The notes under the pieces: model-generated | The model's database searches: none | Seen by the model: the letters and a program-made list of their open reading frames with translations, nothing else | What the model was told of the DNA's origin: nothing | Source of the DNA: Pomphorhynchus laevis | Taxonomy: Eukaryota > Acanthocephala > Palaeacanthocephala > Echinorhynchida > Pomphorhynchidae | DNA length: 64,000 nucleotides | Direction: 5' to 3' | NCBI GenBank assembly: GCA_012934845.2 | Contig: WNNJ02003049.1 | Span: forward strand, 1-64,000 | In this document: positions 25,301-40,300 of the stretch, one piece after another | Layout: each line of letters starts with the position of its first letter | Numbering within the stretch: the stretch's first letter is position 1 | Program-made: the position numbers and the translations under genes

Positions 25301-28300
25301 AAGAAAACCATGATACAGTGAGTAAAGAGAAGCCATAATCATGACGAAGGCGATGTAGAAGAATCGAGTGATCGACGATGTCAAAAGCAGACGATAGATC
25401 AAGAGAAACTATGACACTACATAATTTATGATCGCGCGAGATGAGTAAGTCGTTATAAACTTTAGCACAGCAATTTCGGTAGAGTAATTAGAGCGAAAAG
25501 CGGCTTGGAAAGGAGGAAATAAGTTGGAAAAAACAGAGATATTTATTAACTTGCAAAAGAATGAGACGCTTAAGAAGTTTAGAGAGGGTTGGGAGAAGTT
25601 AGATAGGACGGTACGAAGATGGTAGTGAGGAGTCAAGATATTGCTTTTTGATGAGAGGACGAAGAGTGGCGCATTTCCAGATGGAAGGAAATGTACGGCT
25701 ACGGATGGACGAGTTGAACAATGTGGTTAAGAATGGTAAGATAGAGGAGCAGATATTTTTAAGCAAGTGAGTGGGAATTGGGTCAGAAAGAGAGGTTTTA
25801 TTAGGTAATGACAGCAGAACCGAATAAACTTCATTAGACGAAACGGGAGTGTCTTTTGCAATTAAGTCGCCCATCTGAAATCCTTATGTACCCTATTAGA
25901 GACATTGTCTTAAAGGAAGTGTCTCGACATAGATATTTAGGTATTATTGTCCATCGATCCTTGAAAACAAAGTTGAACACTGACTTCGTCCTAGGTAAAG
26001 CTACTCGGTCATTATATTGTACAAAAAGCGCATTCATCAGGTTAAGCTGTCAAACGATAATATAAAATTTTAAATATAAAATTCTCATGCATTTTATATT
26101 CTTCTAGAATATAAAATATTCTATCTCAATATTTTATATGTATAAAATATTTAATATTCTATCTCAATATTTTATATTCTATTCTATTCTATTTTATATT
26201 TTAATATTTTATATTCTTTTATATTTTATATTTTAATATTTTACATTTCAGATAGAATATCTAGAAGATATTAGAAGATAATATCCATCTAGAAGATAGA
26301 TAGAATATCTATCTTCTAGGTAGATAGTCTCAATATTCAATCAAATTCTTTTTTCAGTTTTTAATTCAGATTTTGTATATATGCGAAAATGCACATTCGA
26401 TTTTAATGATTAAATATTTAATTGTAAACTGAGTATTATAACACTAAACTGTGTATTTTAACTAACCGCACAATTCGACATATGCCACAGACAAAGCATT
26501 TCCAAAGATATGAACCTCTAACATACCGACAACATTCCAATACGGAGCCTTAAAACTTGCCTAAGAATAGATTCCAGGTTTAATAGTTCTCGCTTGTGAC
26601 AGAAAAACAAGCCTGAATGCAGTATTGAGGTGAATATCCTCTTGAACATTTGACAGCTTAACCTGATTAATGCGCGTTTTATACAATATAATGCCCGAGT
26701 AGCTTTACATAGAGTATAGTCGGTTTCAACTTTGTTTTCAAGGATCTATTGACAATAATACCTAAATATCTATGCCAAGACACTTCCTTTAAGACAGTCT
26801 CCAATATAGCACCTAAGAGTTTCAGATGGGCGACCTAATTGCATAAGGACACATTTTTCAACATTTAATCATAATCCAGTAGATTCGCACTAATTGGACA
26901 GAGAGTTCAAATCATTTTGTAAAGATTCTCGATCAGCAGAACTTCTAAGGATCAACCAAATCTTTAGATCGTCTGCAAAAGCTAGATGAAAGCATGATAA
27001 GCGGAGTAGCAAATCATTCATAAAAATTGTAGAGCAGCCGGCAAGGAATAATCCTTGCTCACTACAGAATTAACATTCACGGAATCTAAAAGCACATCTC
27101 CTACACAAATTCTGAAAGATCTATTCGATAGAAATTGCCTGACCCACTCACAAATATACGAATGGAGTCCATAGTGATACATTAAGGAGACTATGCCGTA
27201 ATGTGGCACCCTATCAAAGGCTTTCCAAAAGTCAAGGAAAACTGTATAAACCTAAAACCCAGAACTCAGAGCATCTGTACATTTTTCTTTACCCAGGGTT
27301 AAGTATGTGTTTAACTTTGTTTTCAAGGATCGATGGACACTAATACCTGAATCTTGTTGTCGAGACTCTTCTTTTAAGCAATGTCTTCAATAAAGTACCT
27401 GAGAGTTTCAGAAATATAATTTTCTGAAATATAATTTGTTAATATTGTTCGTTCAGTCCGCTCTTTTAGTCCGTTCGTTCAGTTCGTTTAGTCTGTTCGT
27501 TCAGACCGTTCGTTCAGATCGTTCGTTCAAACCGTTCGTTCAGACCGTTTGTTCAGACCGTTGTTCAGACCGTTTGTTCAGACCGTTCGTACAGGTTGTT
27601 CGTTCAGGCCGTTTGTTAAGACCGTTCGTTCAGGCCGTTCGTTTAGACCGTTACTCAGACTGTTCGTTCATACCATTCGTTTAGACAGTTTGTAAAGTCT
27701 GTTCGTTCAGAACGTTCGTTTAGTCCGTCCAGTCCATTCGTTCCGTCCAATTAATACACTTTTTTTTTGTTTTAACTACCCTCTTTCTTTCTCAGCACGG
27801 GCTTGGAACCGGCCTTTTGAGGTGCTTTTGCCAATGCTTTTGAGAGTCTAGAATTCCGCTTTCCGTAAATCTGCGGCCCTGTGTTTGATCTAGATCTTGT
27901 TCGACAATTACTGAGATAAGTATTTAAATTCCTAAACTCAAATAATTATTACATTGATGAATAAGTGAATCCACCGAATCTACTATATTTTACTAATTAA
28001 CAATATTTTTATTAAACGCTTGAGTCGTAGACAAATACAATTCGAATATTAAAGCACGCTATTTCACAAGCTAACAATGATGACGAAACTTTCTCGGATA
28101 AACCAAAATCGAATATAATTATCAATCGAATATATTTATATATATTTTGAAAAACCTCTTTGATGTATCGAAGTAATGAGAAGACACTCCCAATAGTCTA
28201 TACGCTACTAATAATGATGTGTTCAGTAAAATACCATCAGTAAAATAATTTCAAGATAACAATCGGGCGGCTAATTTAATTTGAATATAATCGCAAGACA

Positions 28301-31300
28301 AACGATAATAGAGAGATAATACTCACTCGGACAATAATGTTACACATAACTCTCCTTCAGTGGTCACAGTATGATTGCTTTCTGTGGTCATAGTAATACT
28401 TCGGATTATATGGAATATAATAAAATAATAATACTTCAGGTCATTTTTCTTGCAGTCGATACTGCAAGAAAAATGACCCGAAGTACGAGGAGGTACGAAT
28501 AGGCTGCGGCAGTGATGGCTGCTTGAACTGGTCGATTTTATCAGTACCGGTTGGAGTCCCAAGCGCCTTTAATGGGTATTTCTTACGCGGGATTAAAATT
28601 TTAAGCAATCTTACCCTCAAAGTTTTGTCTCTTTTTTATCTTAAGGCGATTGATTATATTGCGAAATATGACATATTGCTTCCTGTAAGAACTGAGGTGA
28701 AGACTAAACTGGAAAATATAATTCCTATGACTTAAATCACATCTTAGTTCCGTATCAAGCCATGACGGAAACTTGCTTATGTACACTAACTTAAAGCACA
28801 CCTTAGTTCCGGATCAAGCCATGACGAAAACTTGCTTCTGTACACTCGTCGAAGCGGATCGAAGTCGTTCGAGAGTTTCATTAAGGTCGAATGCATCATC
28901 TCTTACTGCTCATCAACGTCATTATTACTACAATTAAAAGTAGCATTTGATGCGGCCTTAAGCAATGCATTAACATCAGTTCTTTGCCATGATCTTTTCC
29001 AAATTATTGATTAAGCATTATCTTTCGAAATAACAGAACTGTGCATGTAGCCAAACAATATCATGCAGTGATCATTCAAACTAATGGGAATCTCGCATTT
29101 AACATTACTCACATTTGTGATCAATTTAGAAAATATAAGGTCAAGAGGAGATTCCTGATTAGACATGAACCTGTTAGATTATTGTACATGTTGCTCTAGC
29201 ATAAGGTCATTCGTAAGAAAATTCCAGAAGTATATTTTAGGTTTGAAAATGTCGTTTTTGGAAGTGCTTTTACTTGTATATAATGCCCTTCATGACCAGT
29301 TCATATAATATTAAAGTCACCGACTAGTAGGTATTCTTTCTGGTTTTGTCAATTTTGAAAGTGTTGTTCGCTAGTATATAACGCCCTTCATGACCAGCTT
29401 ATGAAATATTAAAGTCGCCGAATAGTAGGTATTCTGTCTGTTTTTGTCAATTTTGGAAATGTCGTTAGCTAGTATATAACGCCATTCATGACCAGCTCAG
29501 GGAATATTTAAGTCGCCGACTAGTAGGTATTCCTTCTGTTTAAAGCATTTCCTTACTACACGAACGAATTCATTACCCAACACGTAAGTTTGTGGAGACC
29601 TGTAGCACACACCAATTCCAAAATAATCTTCTGGATGTGATAATTTAACTGACAGAAACTCACATGTTCCCACTACATTTACAAATTTGACTAATTAATT
29701 AATCGGTAAGTTTGTTTTGACATAAAGAGCAACTCCGCCGCCCCTTCGAGAAACTATATCGGCCCAGTATAAGTTATAGTCTGGAATACCCATCACACAG
29801 TCCGATATATCTTTGTGCAACGAATTCTCAGTAAGAGCCAGAATCACCGGTTTATGTACGGTTACCAAAATTGTAAGCTCATCCAATTTAGATTGATGCT
29901 TGTATATGCAATTTTAATGGAAGTGGTACTATTCTTCAGGTTTGCTTTTAACGCCACGTCAAAAGATAATAGCTCATAGACAAGATAGGGCGAGCATTGC
30001 TCGTCCTATCTCGTCTCAGTCTTTTTTTGAAAGATATTCAAGAAGGAAAATATTGTCTACTAGAATGAGAGGGCATTCGATTGTTAGTATATGCCTTGAT
30101 AAAGTTTCGGAGGAGTCACTATCGCTACATAATTATAGAGCCACTTAATCTCCAAAACCAATCCCTGCTGCCGAAGGTGTGCCCTCAGGAGCAGGTGCTT
30201 AGCTGTTACAGATATCATTAACTCCTGGGGGCCACTTTCGGGCACATCCAGATCCTACGCGCCACCCTCCACTCGGGTCTGTCAGCTTTTGACACTAAGT
30301 CAGACGAAGGAGGTTGCCATTACGCAGCTACTAGCCTTCCCTCCGATGTTGTCGGCATCAACATTAGTAGGAGAATATTTTTACCCAAAAAGAAATCGAT
30401 TTCAAGCCTTAAAAACCTACGACCCATTTCGATTCAAAACTCCCTCATCTGCATCTGCGAAAAAGCGCTAGCGCGTAGAATCCGAGCCCATCTAAGTATG
30501 CATAAATTAATCCCTCCATGTTTTCATAGGTGAGTCAAATGTCGCTCGGTTCATTTGGCAGTTGGTGAAGTGCACCGGTTCTGTCAGGACAATAGTCATC
30601 AGCTCGTTGTGGCTGATTACCTTGATTTTTCGCTGTATTTGACCACATTTCTATTCCCTTTGTTATCTATTCTCTTAGCTCCATTGGGTTGCCTGCTAGA
30701 ATTGTTAAGAAGGTGGAGATATTGCCGTATACCAAGATATACTTTCATGAAGACGACCCTGATGCACCTCAGTTCTACCCTATTACATTTGTGCCTCAAG
30801 GCTCCCCACTTTCTTCTATCTGATACCTTGCTGACTCCATTTTACTATTCAAAACATTTAAATTCGACTATATATACCCTGATGTACGCTGATGTACAGC
30901 TTACATCAGCTAGTATACGCTGATGATACTACATCCCTGTTTTCTGGACGCAGGTGCATAGATGTAGTTTTGGACATCATGCGTTTCTTTTTAAGATTAA
31001 AAGACCAGTTATGCACGTCCAATCTCATTCTTAACTCTTCTAAATCGCAGGTGGTTGTCTTTAATGGCGCCCCTGCGACAAATAAAAAATTAAAGAGACT
31101 AGCAATCTAAGTTATCTCTTTAATATTGAACCAATCCATACATTGGCACATCGAGTAAAATACATAAGTTGCACCATTACGATTAAATGATCAACCGAAC
31201 TAGACTTGATTTGATTTAAAAGTGTACTGAAGAGAATAAGATGGGGCTTGAAACGGGCCCAACGTCTGTCATTAAGTAAGAAAGCTCAGGTACGCCTCCG

Positions 31301-34300
31301 GGGTACCTAGGCTTCTCAGGATTGGTCTTAGTCTGTTCCTTCGTTTTATTTAATCTAATTATTTAACTCATTGTTGTACAGCCAAATAATTAAACACTTA
31401 ATGCAACATTTGATAAATTCTAAAAGAATTACTGAACTTCTTCGATATTTAACCATTAGTTATCCATTATCCATTAGTTAACTATTATATTATTCACAAA
31501 AATAAAATTCTTTACCGAAACGAAAGTACCAAGATCAATACGTTCTAATCGAGTACGCCAACTCGTACTACTTGAAATGGCCACTACTTCCTTGTTAGAT
31601 GCATTATGCAGCAATCATCGTTATGTAATTGGTTAATGTTTCCGTACCTAGCACCATTCTGATAGCGAGTCAACAGACAAGTTAAAAGCACTAGAATAGT
31701 TGTTTGAATTATTAATAATTAATATGTGAATTTACTGATTAATCATTAATTAATAATTACTTAATAATTAATTAATAATTACTTGAATTTATGCGACTCT
31801 ATTCCCTAATTTTTTTCGAATCAACCAAGATATCAGAAGTAGTAAGCGGCAAATACATAGTTTTGTATGTGACATGTTCAAGTTTTCGCTAAACAAAATG
31901 TAAAGTAAAAATCGCGATTAATTATTTCACTAAACGATCATGTTCCTAGTTGAAAATAAAAATTTTTCACTGAGTATGATGCATCACCACTTTAATGAAT
32001 GGAAGAAATCGCAGTTATTCTAAACATCAAACAATATTCTAATAAAATCAATTATCACAGACTTGTTCGAACATTGCTTGTTACATCTATTACAACTCTA
32101 TAGTTCGTCTTAACTGACAGATTTTGCATCGAGATCTTGATTTTTTAAAATGACAACAACGGCCATTGACGTTTGAAAGTGTACTACAATTCACAATATT
32201 TGTATATAAAGTTTCTCTCTCAAGTTTTTTAAGTTTTATTTAAGTCTAATAAATATAGTCTAAAATGTGACTTATAGCTCATAAGTCACATAGTACGACC
32301 TCGCGCTTACAAATACGGTTTTTAAAAAACGGCACCATCTGATTACCTATGTCAGTAGCGGCCGGTCAACCCAGATCGATTACTGGATGATACGAGAAAA
32401 TACCTCAAGCTCCCGATTGATGTAAAAGTCATAACATTCGAAGACGTCGCTTTGCATCATCTCCCTTGTCATGGACTTGAAAATAGGATATTGCACAACA
32501 TCAACGAGTGTCTAAGACTGAACCTTCCTACATAAAGTGGTGGAGACTTAAGGAGCTGAAAATGAAATATAAACGGCTATTGATCAACTGAATGTCGGCT
32601 AATGCCAGCCCATTACTGACAGTGTTACAAAACAGTTACAACAAGTTACATGCAAGGTACTTGGAAATATGACACGTGGAACACGCTTTATTGTTAACTA
32701 AGTATGATGGTGGAATGAGGACGTGCAACGCATTTTCAGCGAAAAGAAAATGAATTTTAAAAGTAGCGCCAGACAAATGACAGCGAGGACTACCGATGCT
32801 ATCACAACAAGGAAACAGCTTCCAAGCGAGCTGTAGCTGAAGCTAAAGCGAGCCATTATAACAAGTTGTATGCCGACTTCGACAAGGCAGGTGATGCAAA
32901 AATGGTTTATCGCCTCAGTAAATCTCGACAACACACGGCACAGGACGTCGACTAAACCAACTACATAAAGAGTGTCGATCTTAAACCTGTACGAAACATA
33001 AGTGAAACCGATGTAGCTGCAGCCATCAGAAGGATTAAAAACGGAAAAGCAACATCCCAGAAGATATTTCGGTGGAAGTGTGGAAGCTGCTTGGTAAGAA
33101 CGACGCTGTTATCCTCGTTTACATATTTAACAAGATTGCAGCTGATGACTAGATCCCATACTCTTGAAGGATAATTACGACTGTGCGTCGTTGGAAGGTG
33201 CAAAGGCGATATTGCTGATTGTCAAAATTGCCGCCCGATCCGCCTACTCTTTCACTTCATGAAAATATTCTAGCTAGTGCTCGACAACCGCCTTAGGACG
33301 ATCATAAACATTGTGTCAAACCAATCGAATTCGTAAAGGGAAGAGGCACGAGAGATGCAATTCACACTCCTCGTCTGATACAGGAAAAACACTGTGAAAA
33401 TAATAAGACGGTATACATGGCATTCTTAGATCTTGAGAAGTGATTCGACCGCATTCATTACGATCTCATTTGGCATGCCCTGAGATCATATGGTCTCCCT
33501 GACGTTTATGTTACAAGAGTTCGGTATCTGTAACTGGCATGACCAGCACAGTCCGTTGCAAATGTGGAACGTCGCCACCATACCCGATCACCGTCAATGC
33601 CCACCAGAATTCGACTCTCTCGACATTCCTGTTTATCCTTTGCTTGGACTCAATTACAGCTGATCTACAAAATGCGCTACCATGGACACTACTGTTCGCC
33701 GATGATGTCTTCATATAGCTAGGTCTGACGTGCAACGACACTCTCAGAAATGAAAGGCTCGTCTTGACAACCACCGACTTAGACTTAACTTAAAAAATAC
33801 AAAATATTAGGGAAATCGGACCTCAAACCGATGGTACGATCAACATCGACGCCTCAGATCTGAAGAGGGTTGAGGAGTTTCAGTATCTGGGCTCTGTCAT
33901 AAGCTTCTACAGTAGCACGAATGATGACACTCGAGCACGAATAATGACAGCATGGAATAAATGGCAAAATGTGACAGGATGATGTATGATCGCCCTCATA
34001 TCTGACCCCTGGAAGCTAAAGTATATAAGACAATTGTACGCCCTGTAGATCTATATGGATTATATGCCGACCAGCAACATTGAAACAAAAGCAAGCCATG
34101 CATGCCATAAAAACTCGAATGATGCGATGGACACTTGCATCTTTCACCTTGACAACCTCAGAAACGAAAATATAAGGCAGAGAATGAAGGTGGCGCCAAT
34201 TACCGATATGATGCGACAGGCCAGGCTACGTATTATGTCACATATTGCATAATATCGAAAAATTCTTGATAGAGATGGCGATGAGGTTGAATCCTGAGAC

Positions 34301-37300
34301 ACGCCGATCACGAGGAAGTCCAAGGAGGTGCTGGTATACACGGTAAATGCAAATATAAAGGCTGTCACGTGAAGGCTATCATATTTTTGGATAATAAAAA
34401 ATATGATTTGTATTGGAATAAGACACTTGATAATCAAATTTCATCAGATGAAATACGCCATCAGCATATATTTGTTGCCGCTGCTACATTATGTCGAAAC
34501 ATAGGAGACGACACTTAATAGCATAGTAGTTTCTCCTGGATACCTCTAATCCTATTCTGATACATCGTCTGTTTATTAGTCAACTCAAAACAATTGACTT
34601 TTATTTTAAAATTCAATTTTAAATTTTAACCTGATATAAATATAAAGTGTATAAATCTTTTATAATAATTTATTGTTTATATTTTTTATATAAATATCGT
34701 ATAAAAACGTAGACTCAGTTATCTGATCTGATTTGTTCTATTGACATATCATTTTTATTATTTATCATTTATTATTATTTATTATTTAATAATATAATAT
34801 TATTATTTAATATTTATTATTATCTTTATTTTTATTTATAAAATAAATATTATTTTATATATCAATGTGGCAGCCTTTTATATATTATATAATATATATG
34901 TTCATCAATAGAATAGGGGCTGAAACCTGATAACATATCAATTCCTTCCGATGACCTTTAATTCTTATTCGGATACATCGTCTATTATTTATAAGTTCAT
35001 AAAAATGATTTTTATTTTAAATTTAAAGAATAAATTTTATCAATATACAAATATCAATTGTATAAATTCTTATATAATTATTTATTATTTATCTTTTTGA
35101 TATATCGTATAAAATACGTAGACGCAGTTACCAGTTGGCATTGCTTACCCGGTAATTTTTCGAATGCGTGAATATATTAATATTATAATTATATAATTAT
35201 TATTTAATTATAACTATAAATATTAATTTATGCTATTAATTTTGAACTAACTATTTGTTAACTAATTGTAAACAAATCATCACATTTACATGCCAAGTAA
35301 ACAAATTTCAAGAAAATATAATTTGAGAAATTATTGCAATGAAATGATTTACCCAGTAATACTGATACGACATTATTATTGTTCTTCTAATTTTCAAGCA
35401 AGTTTGATGGATTTTTTTCTATTTGTTTAATGTAGAATTATACATCAACGAAATATTAAAATATTAAATTTACAATATAAAAATCTCAAAGTATCATTAG
35501 AAATAAATTTAAACAATTAAAAGAAAACTTTTTATGGATAATAAATAATTTACTTTGTATGAGAATAAATTTATATTTAGTATAAAATACGTAAACTCAG
35601 GTTTCTGATCTGTGCTACTGACAAGTTATTATTGACCTGTGGACTTTGTTTTCCGGTATTTCAAATTTCAATTTTAACTTGATATAAATATAAATTGTGT
35701 AAAATCTTTTATACTTATTTATTATTTATATTTATTTTTATATAAATATCATTAAAAACGTAGACTCAGTTATCTGATCTGATTTGTAATATTATTTTAT
35801 ATATCAATGTGACAGTCTTGATTATTTATTATATATTATATTATTATATATTTAATATTTATCATTATATATTATTATATATTATGTTAAGTAAAATATA
35901 TTATATATTCATCAAAATATATTTATATATTATATTTATAATATAATATATTTTAATTATAATACATTTATATTATATATTTATATTATATTCTTTATAT
36001 ATTTAAATGTTAAGTAAAAAATTTTACTAAACTTTATTTAATAATAGTCATCATTCGTTAATGTAGCTTTTGTTATGTTTCTGATAGCACTTCATGGCCC
36101 CCTTAACTTAACTTATTCTGTCGAGTGGATAAGTGATGAAACTGTTTCGCCAATACACTATAGACAACAAAAGGACCATACACACAAACGCTTTCTATTA
36201 TTCTTTGTTATTATTGGTTTTGGAATACTAGGTAATGTTGTTGTTATTTCGTGTGTAATATTTATTTGTTATAGGTTATGTTTGGGTATCAATTAAGCGT
36301 GTTGGAGTCGACAATGGTGCATTCGATACGATGTTGATGAAGGTATTAAAATCTCTTCTAATTAAATATTTTTAAAATTTATGTTTAATTTATTAATTAA
36401 AATTAATAATATCGTCTAATTTAATTATTTTTAATTTTAGTTAATTATGAAATATAAGTATTTAATTTTGTAAACTACTAAATATTTATTAAATGTTAAT
36501 TTCAATAAAATATTAATGAGCCTTAAAGATAATTGTCTCTAATTTACTATTTTGTAAGACACCATATTCAAACTTTACTTTTTTTATGCTATGACCGTAT
36601 AAGTCTTCTTATTGATTTGACAAAATGAATTATTGATTAAATAAATTATTAGTATAAACTAATTGATAATTAATAATTAATAACTAATTAATTATATTAA
36701 TAATTATTTAAAAAAATAATTAATTTATTTTGTCAATTAATTAATAGAATAAATCAATTTAACTATTCAAATGGAAATAATAAATAATTTTGATATAATT
36801 AAAGTAATGACAATTTTATATAATAATTTTATTATATTTTATTTAATTAAAATATAATTAAAATTAAATATAATTATGATTATTTCATTATATAGTATAA
36901 TTAAAAATCTGTCTAAAGTTTCTCTCGTCATTTTTTATTTTTTGAATTGAAAGTTTTGTTGTAAATTTATATATTTCTTTGAAAAACGTTTATGCATTTC
37001 AATATTAAATAATATGAATAATCTATTTGATCATTAAAACAATAATAAGAAAACAATTGTGATAAGTTAATTTATTCATTAAAATAATTAGTAAAAACTT
37101 TAATTATATTATTTAAATCGAATTTTAAGTATTACCAACAACATCCTTATCAAGTAGCTCCGTAAGGAAAACGTTCACACTTTGATATATTTGGAAATTA
37201 CCCTTCAATGAATACCAGTCGATAAGCTCACCCAGCGTTTCAAATCCGTAATGATTAAACAACGGCTTAAGTGGATTCTAAAAAAATATTTTTAATTAAA

Positions 37301-40300
37301 GCTCTTTGTAAATTATAAGCTACAAAAATATAATCATTTGTTTCTAGAATTGAACAAATCTTAAAATGTGTGCTCAAGCATAAATCTTAATTAATTTAAT
37401 CACGATATTCATATACAAATGTTTCAATCTTTGAAATTAGATATTTGTATTTAATATATAATATTTATAAAAGTAAATATTTAATTCAATATAAATTAAA
37501 TAAAATACATTATATAATAAATATTATATAATTATATAATATATATTTTTTAAATATATTATATATTATAAAATTTAATATATTTAATTTGATATATGCT
37601 TTATATGACATATAATATTTCAATACAATAAATGACAAAATTTATGCGAGAGTAAAAACTTATCAGTAGAAGCAAAAAATGCTGTTAGTGATTCATTTGA
37701 TTCGTATAAAAAGTCGTTATTGTCTTGATATAAAGTTTAAATATTATGCACAATATACTAGTATTAATATCGATATCACATATTTTAAATATTATTTTCG
37801 ATAAACTGAAGTTTAATATTATAATAAAATATATTTTTTATTTGATTATACTTTAAAATATCTTCATATAATATTTAGTTTTTTTTAAGCTACTAATTTT
37901 ATTATATAAAATTATAGTAACTGCTTATAGTTACTTAACAAGTAATTTATGTTACAATTTTACTTAAGGATAGCCTAGTTGAAAACGCTGGATGGAAATT
38001 GGTTCATGGTGATGTTTTTAGAGCTCCGGCAAATTCAAAATTTTTTATTACATTACTCACTGCTGGATCTCAATTGGTGTTATCTTTCTTCTCTGTTTTT
38101 GGTACTTTATCAAAAGCGTAATAATTATATAACTTTATAAAAACTTTATTATAACTTTATTATTGAAATTATTATTTAATAATTTCAATAATAATTGTTC
38201 TAAAAATTGATATAAGAAAAAAGAATATATAACTTATCTTCCACAATGTTGTCATCATATATTACGATTTTTATTTACTAACTATTAGGTTTTCAGCATT
38301 TAATTAGCATATTGTTTCAAAATCAATTTCAATACGGCTGTTCTAAGTCAATTTAAATATTTTTATTTTCGATTCATTTAATATAATTTAATTATACAAT
38401 TACTTAAATTTAATCAAACATTTTAATTTTTGCAGTTAATGTGTTAATTTTTAATTGACTAGAAATATATATTTTTTATAATAAAACCACAAATTAGAAT
38501 CGTATGGATAAGAATATTCCAATCTAAACAAAAGTTTTTTATCGAAGATTAAAAACTTTTTTAATCATGACATAAGACACTTTTCAGAAAGTATAAATAA
38601 GACAGTTTTAAGAAAGTATAATAAAACATTTTTTTAATTCAGCGAAATGTGTTTACGTTTGGAGCAAATTCGAACAATTGTCTTCGCGGTCTTCTCCAGT
38701 TGTAATATCACATTTCCAACTCTATCATTAATTTAAAATTAAATAATTAATTAAATTATGATATCATTTAAATATCCTTTGTTTTCATTATTAATAGGTA
38801 AACTAATTAATATTTAATTATCTCATCATCACTTGTTGCAAGCGTAATTGTAATGCGAGCAAATGTATTTTTGAATATATTTTTAGATATGATAAATCAA
38901 ATCAGCTAACTGAGTCTATGTATTTAATATAATTATGAAATAAACAAAACATAATAATGCTAAATCAAAATTTAATAATTAAATAATAAAATTAATAATT
39001 GTTATAAGATTTTATATAATTTAAATCAAGTTAAAATAAAAAATTGAAATTTAAAATAAAAGTCATTTTTAGGAATTGACTAATAAATAACAAACGTTGT
39101 ATCAGAATAAGAATTAGTGGTCATCAGAAGGAACTGCTATGCTATCATGTTTCGGCTACTAACTCCTCTACCTAACATAGCAGCGGGGCCAAATACATGC
39201 TAATGATGTATTTCCTCTGAAATAACTATCTAGTATCTTATTCTAATACAAAGTATATTATTTATTATCCATCCATAAAAATTTGCCACTTAAGAGTTTA
39301 AATTTATTCTTTATATTATTGTGTTGATTTATATATTTTACTATTTTCTGCTTGATTTTATTTTTATAGTAACCTAGTTTAAAATATGTATCTATTAAAT
39401 TATTTAAATGATTTTGAAGAAAGCCAATATCATTACATATTGTTGCAATTCTTAAAATTTCATTATTTAATGTATTATATTTTATATTATATGGTATGCA
39501 TGAATGCTCATGCAAAAATATGTTTCTTGTAAATTTAAATATGTCATCTTTACGATATAAATTAATAGTAGTTTTAGTTAATGTTAATTTAATGTTCATA
39601 TCTAGATATACACCTTCTTTATCATTAATATTGGTTTTGTTAAGAATAAGGCTTTCTGGATAAATTTGTTCACTAATTGAATAAAAATTATTAGAATTAA
39701 ATACACATATATCATCAATGTATCGAAACATATATTTCATATATTTATATAGTTTATATTTAGTTTTTAAACAGTTATGAACAAATTCATATTCTATAAA
39801 GCTTATAAACAAGTCAGCTATAATTGGGCTACTATTACCACCCATTGGAATACCTTTTACTTGTCTAAATATAGATGTCCCTACTTTTAAATAATTTTGA
39901 TTTATCAAAATATTTAAGGATTCTATTAATTCAATTTTATCCATATATTTATATTTACTTTATGGTTTAATTTTGGTTAGATAGGCCTTATAATTGTTAC
40001 AATAACGCCTATTTTATTATTTAAAATTTATTGAAAAATATTAAATTATATATTTAATAAGGTTAAACTTTGCAAATAAATCTACGGCTTTGTTTATTGA
40101 ATTTAGAAGATTATCATAATAATATATTAAGCTCAAACGTCAAAAAGATTAAGTGAAATTGTCAAACTTAAAACGCGGTAGATCAAAAATAGTAAATCTT
40201 AATAAGGCTTCAACTTTTGAAATAATATTTTTATAATAATATTTCTAAGAAATAGTAAATAATCAAGTCATAAATCATGCATCGAGCTGCATGATTTTAT

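Larger units (their letters stand above)
23632..27432. repeat. Large inverted repeat of LINE-E fragments, ~0.8-kb arms
   Basis: The left arm (23,632-24,220 plus 25,858-26,060, + strand) and the right arm (26,640-27,432, read on minus) are the same LINE-E sequence in opposite orientation. The left arm is split by LINE-B copy 3 and the right arm is not. Both arms share an odd internal order: a thumb-region piece (GTATTAGTGTCCATCG...) lies upstream of RT motif A, so the rearranged unit existed before the inverted duplication. The centre, 26,061-26,639, is AT-rich. Confidence 0.85.

Noticed and set aside
27437-27750. Regular short repeats that could suggest a CRISPR array
   Set aside because: Units are 13 bp, contiguous, degenerate and have no spacers; the sequence is eukaryotic. 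It is a minisatellite.
29695-29886. Host nuclease gene
   Set aside because: The RRGGGVALYVK and GDLN wording is that of LINE endonucleases, and it sits in a triplicated, decayed context.
36232-36300. Alternative end of exon 7 at the TAA near 36,295
   Set aside because: Splicing out 43 bp keeps the family alignment and phase; stopping there would end the protein in TM1.
38157-38194. microRNA precursor
   Set aside because: Perfect 17-bp arms with a 4-nt loop are too short for a typical precursor, and the sequence is almost all A/T.
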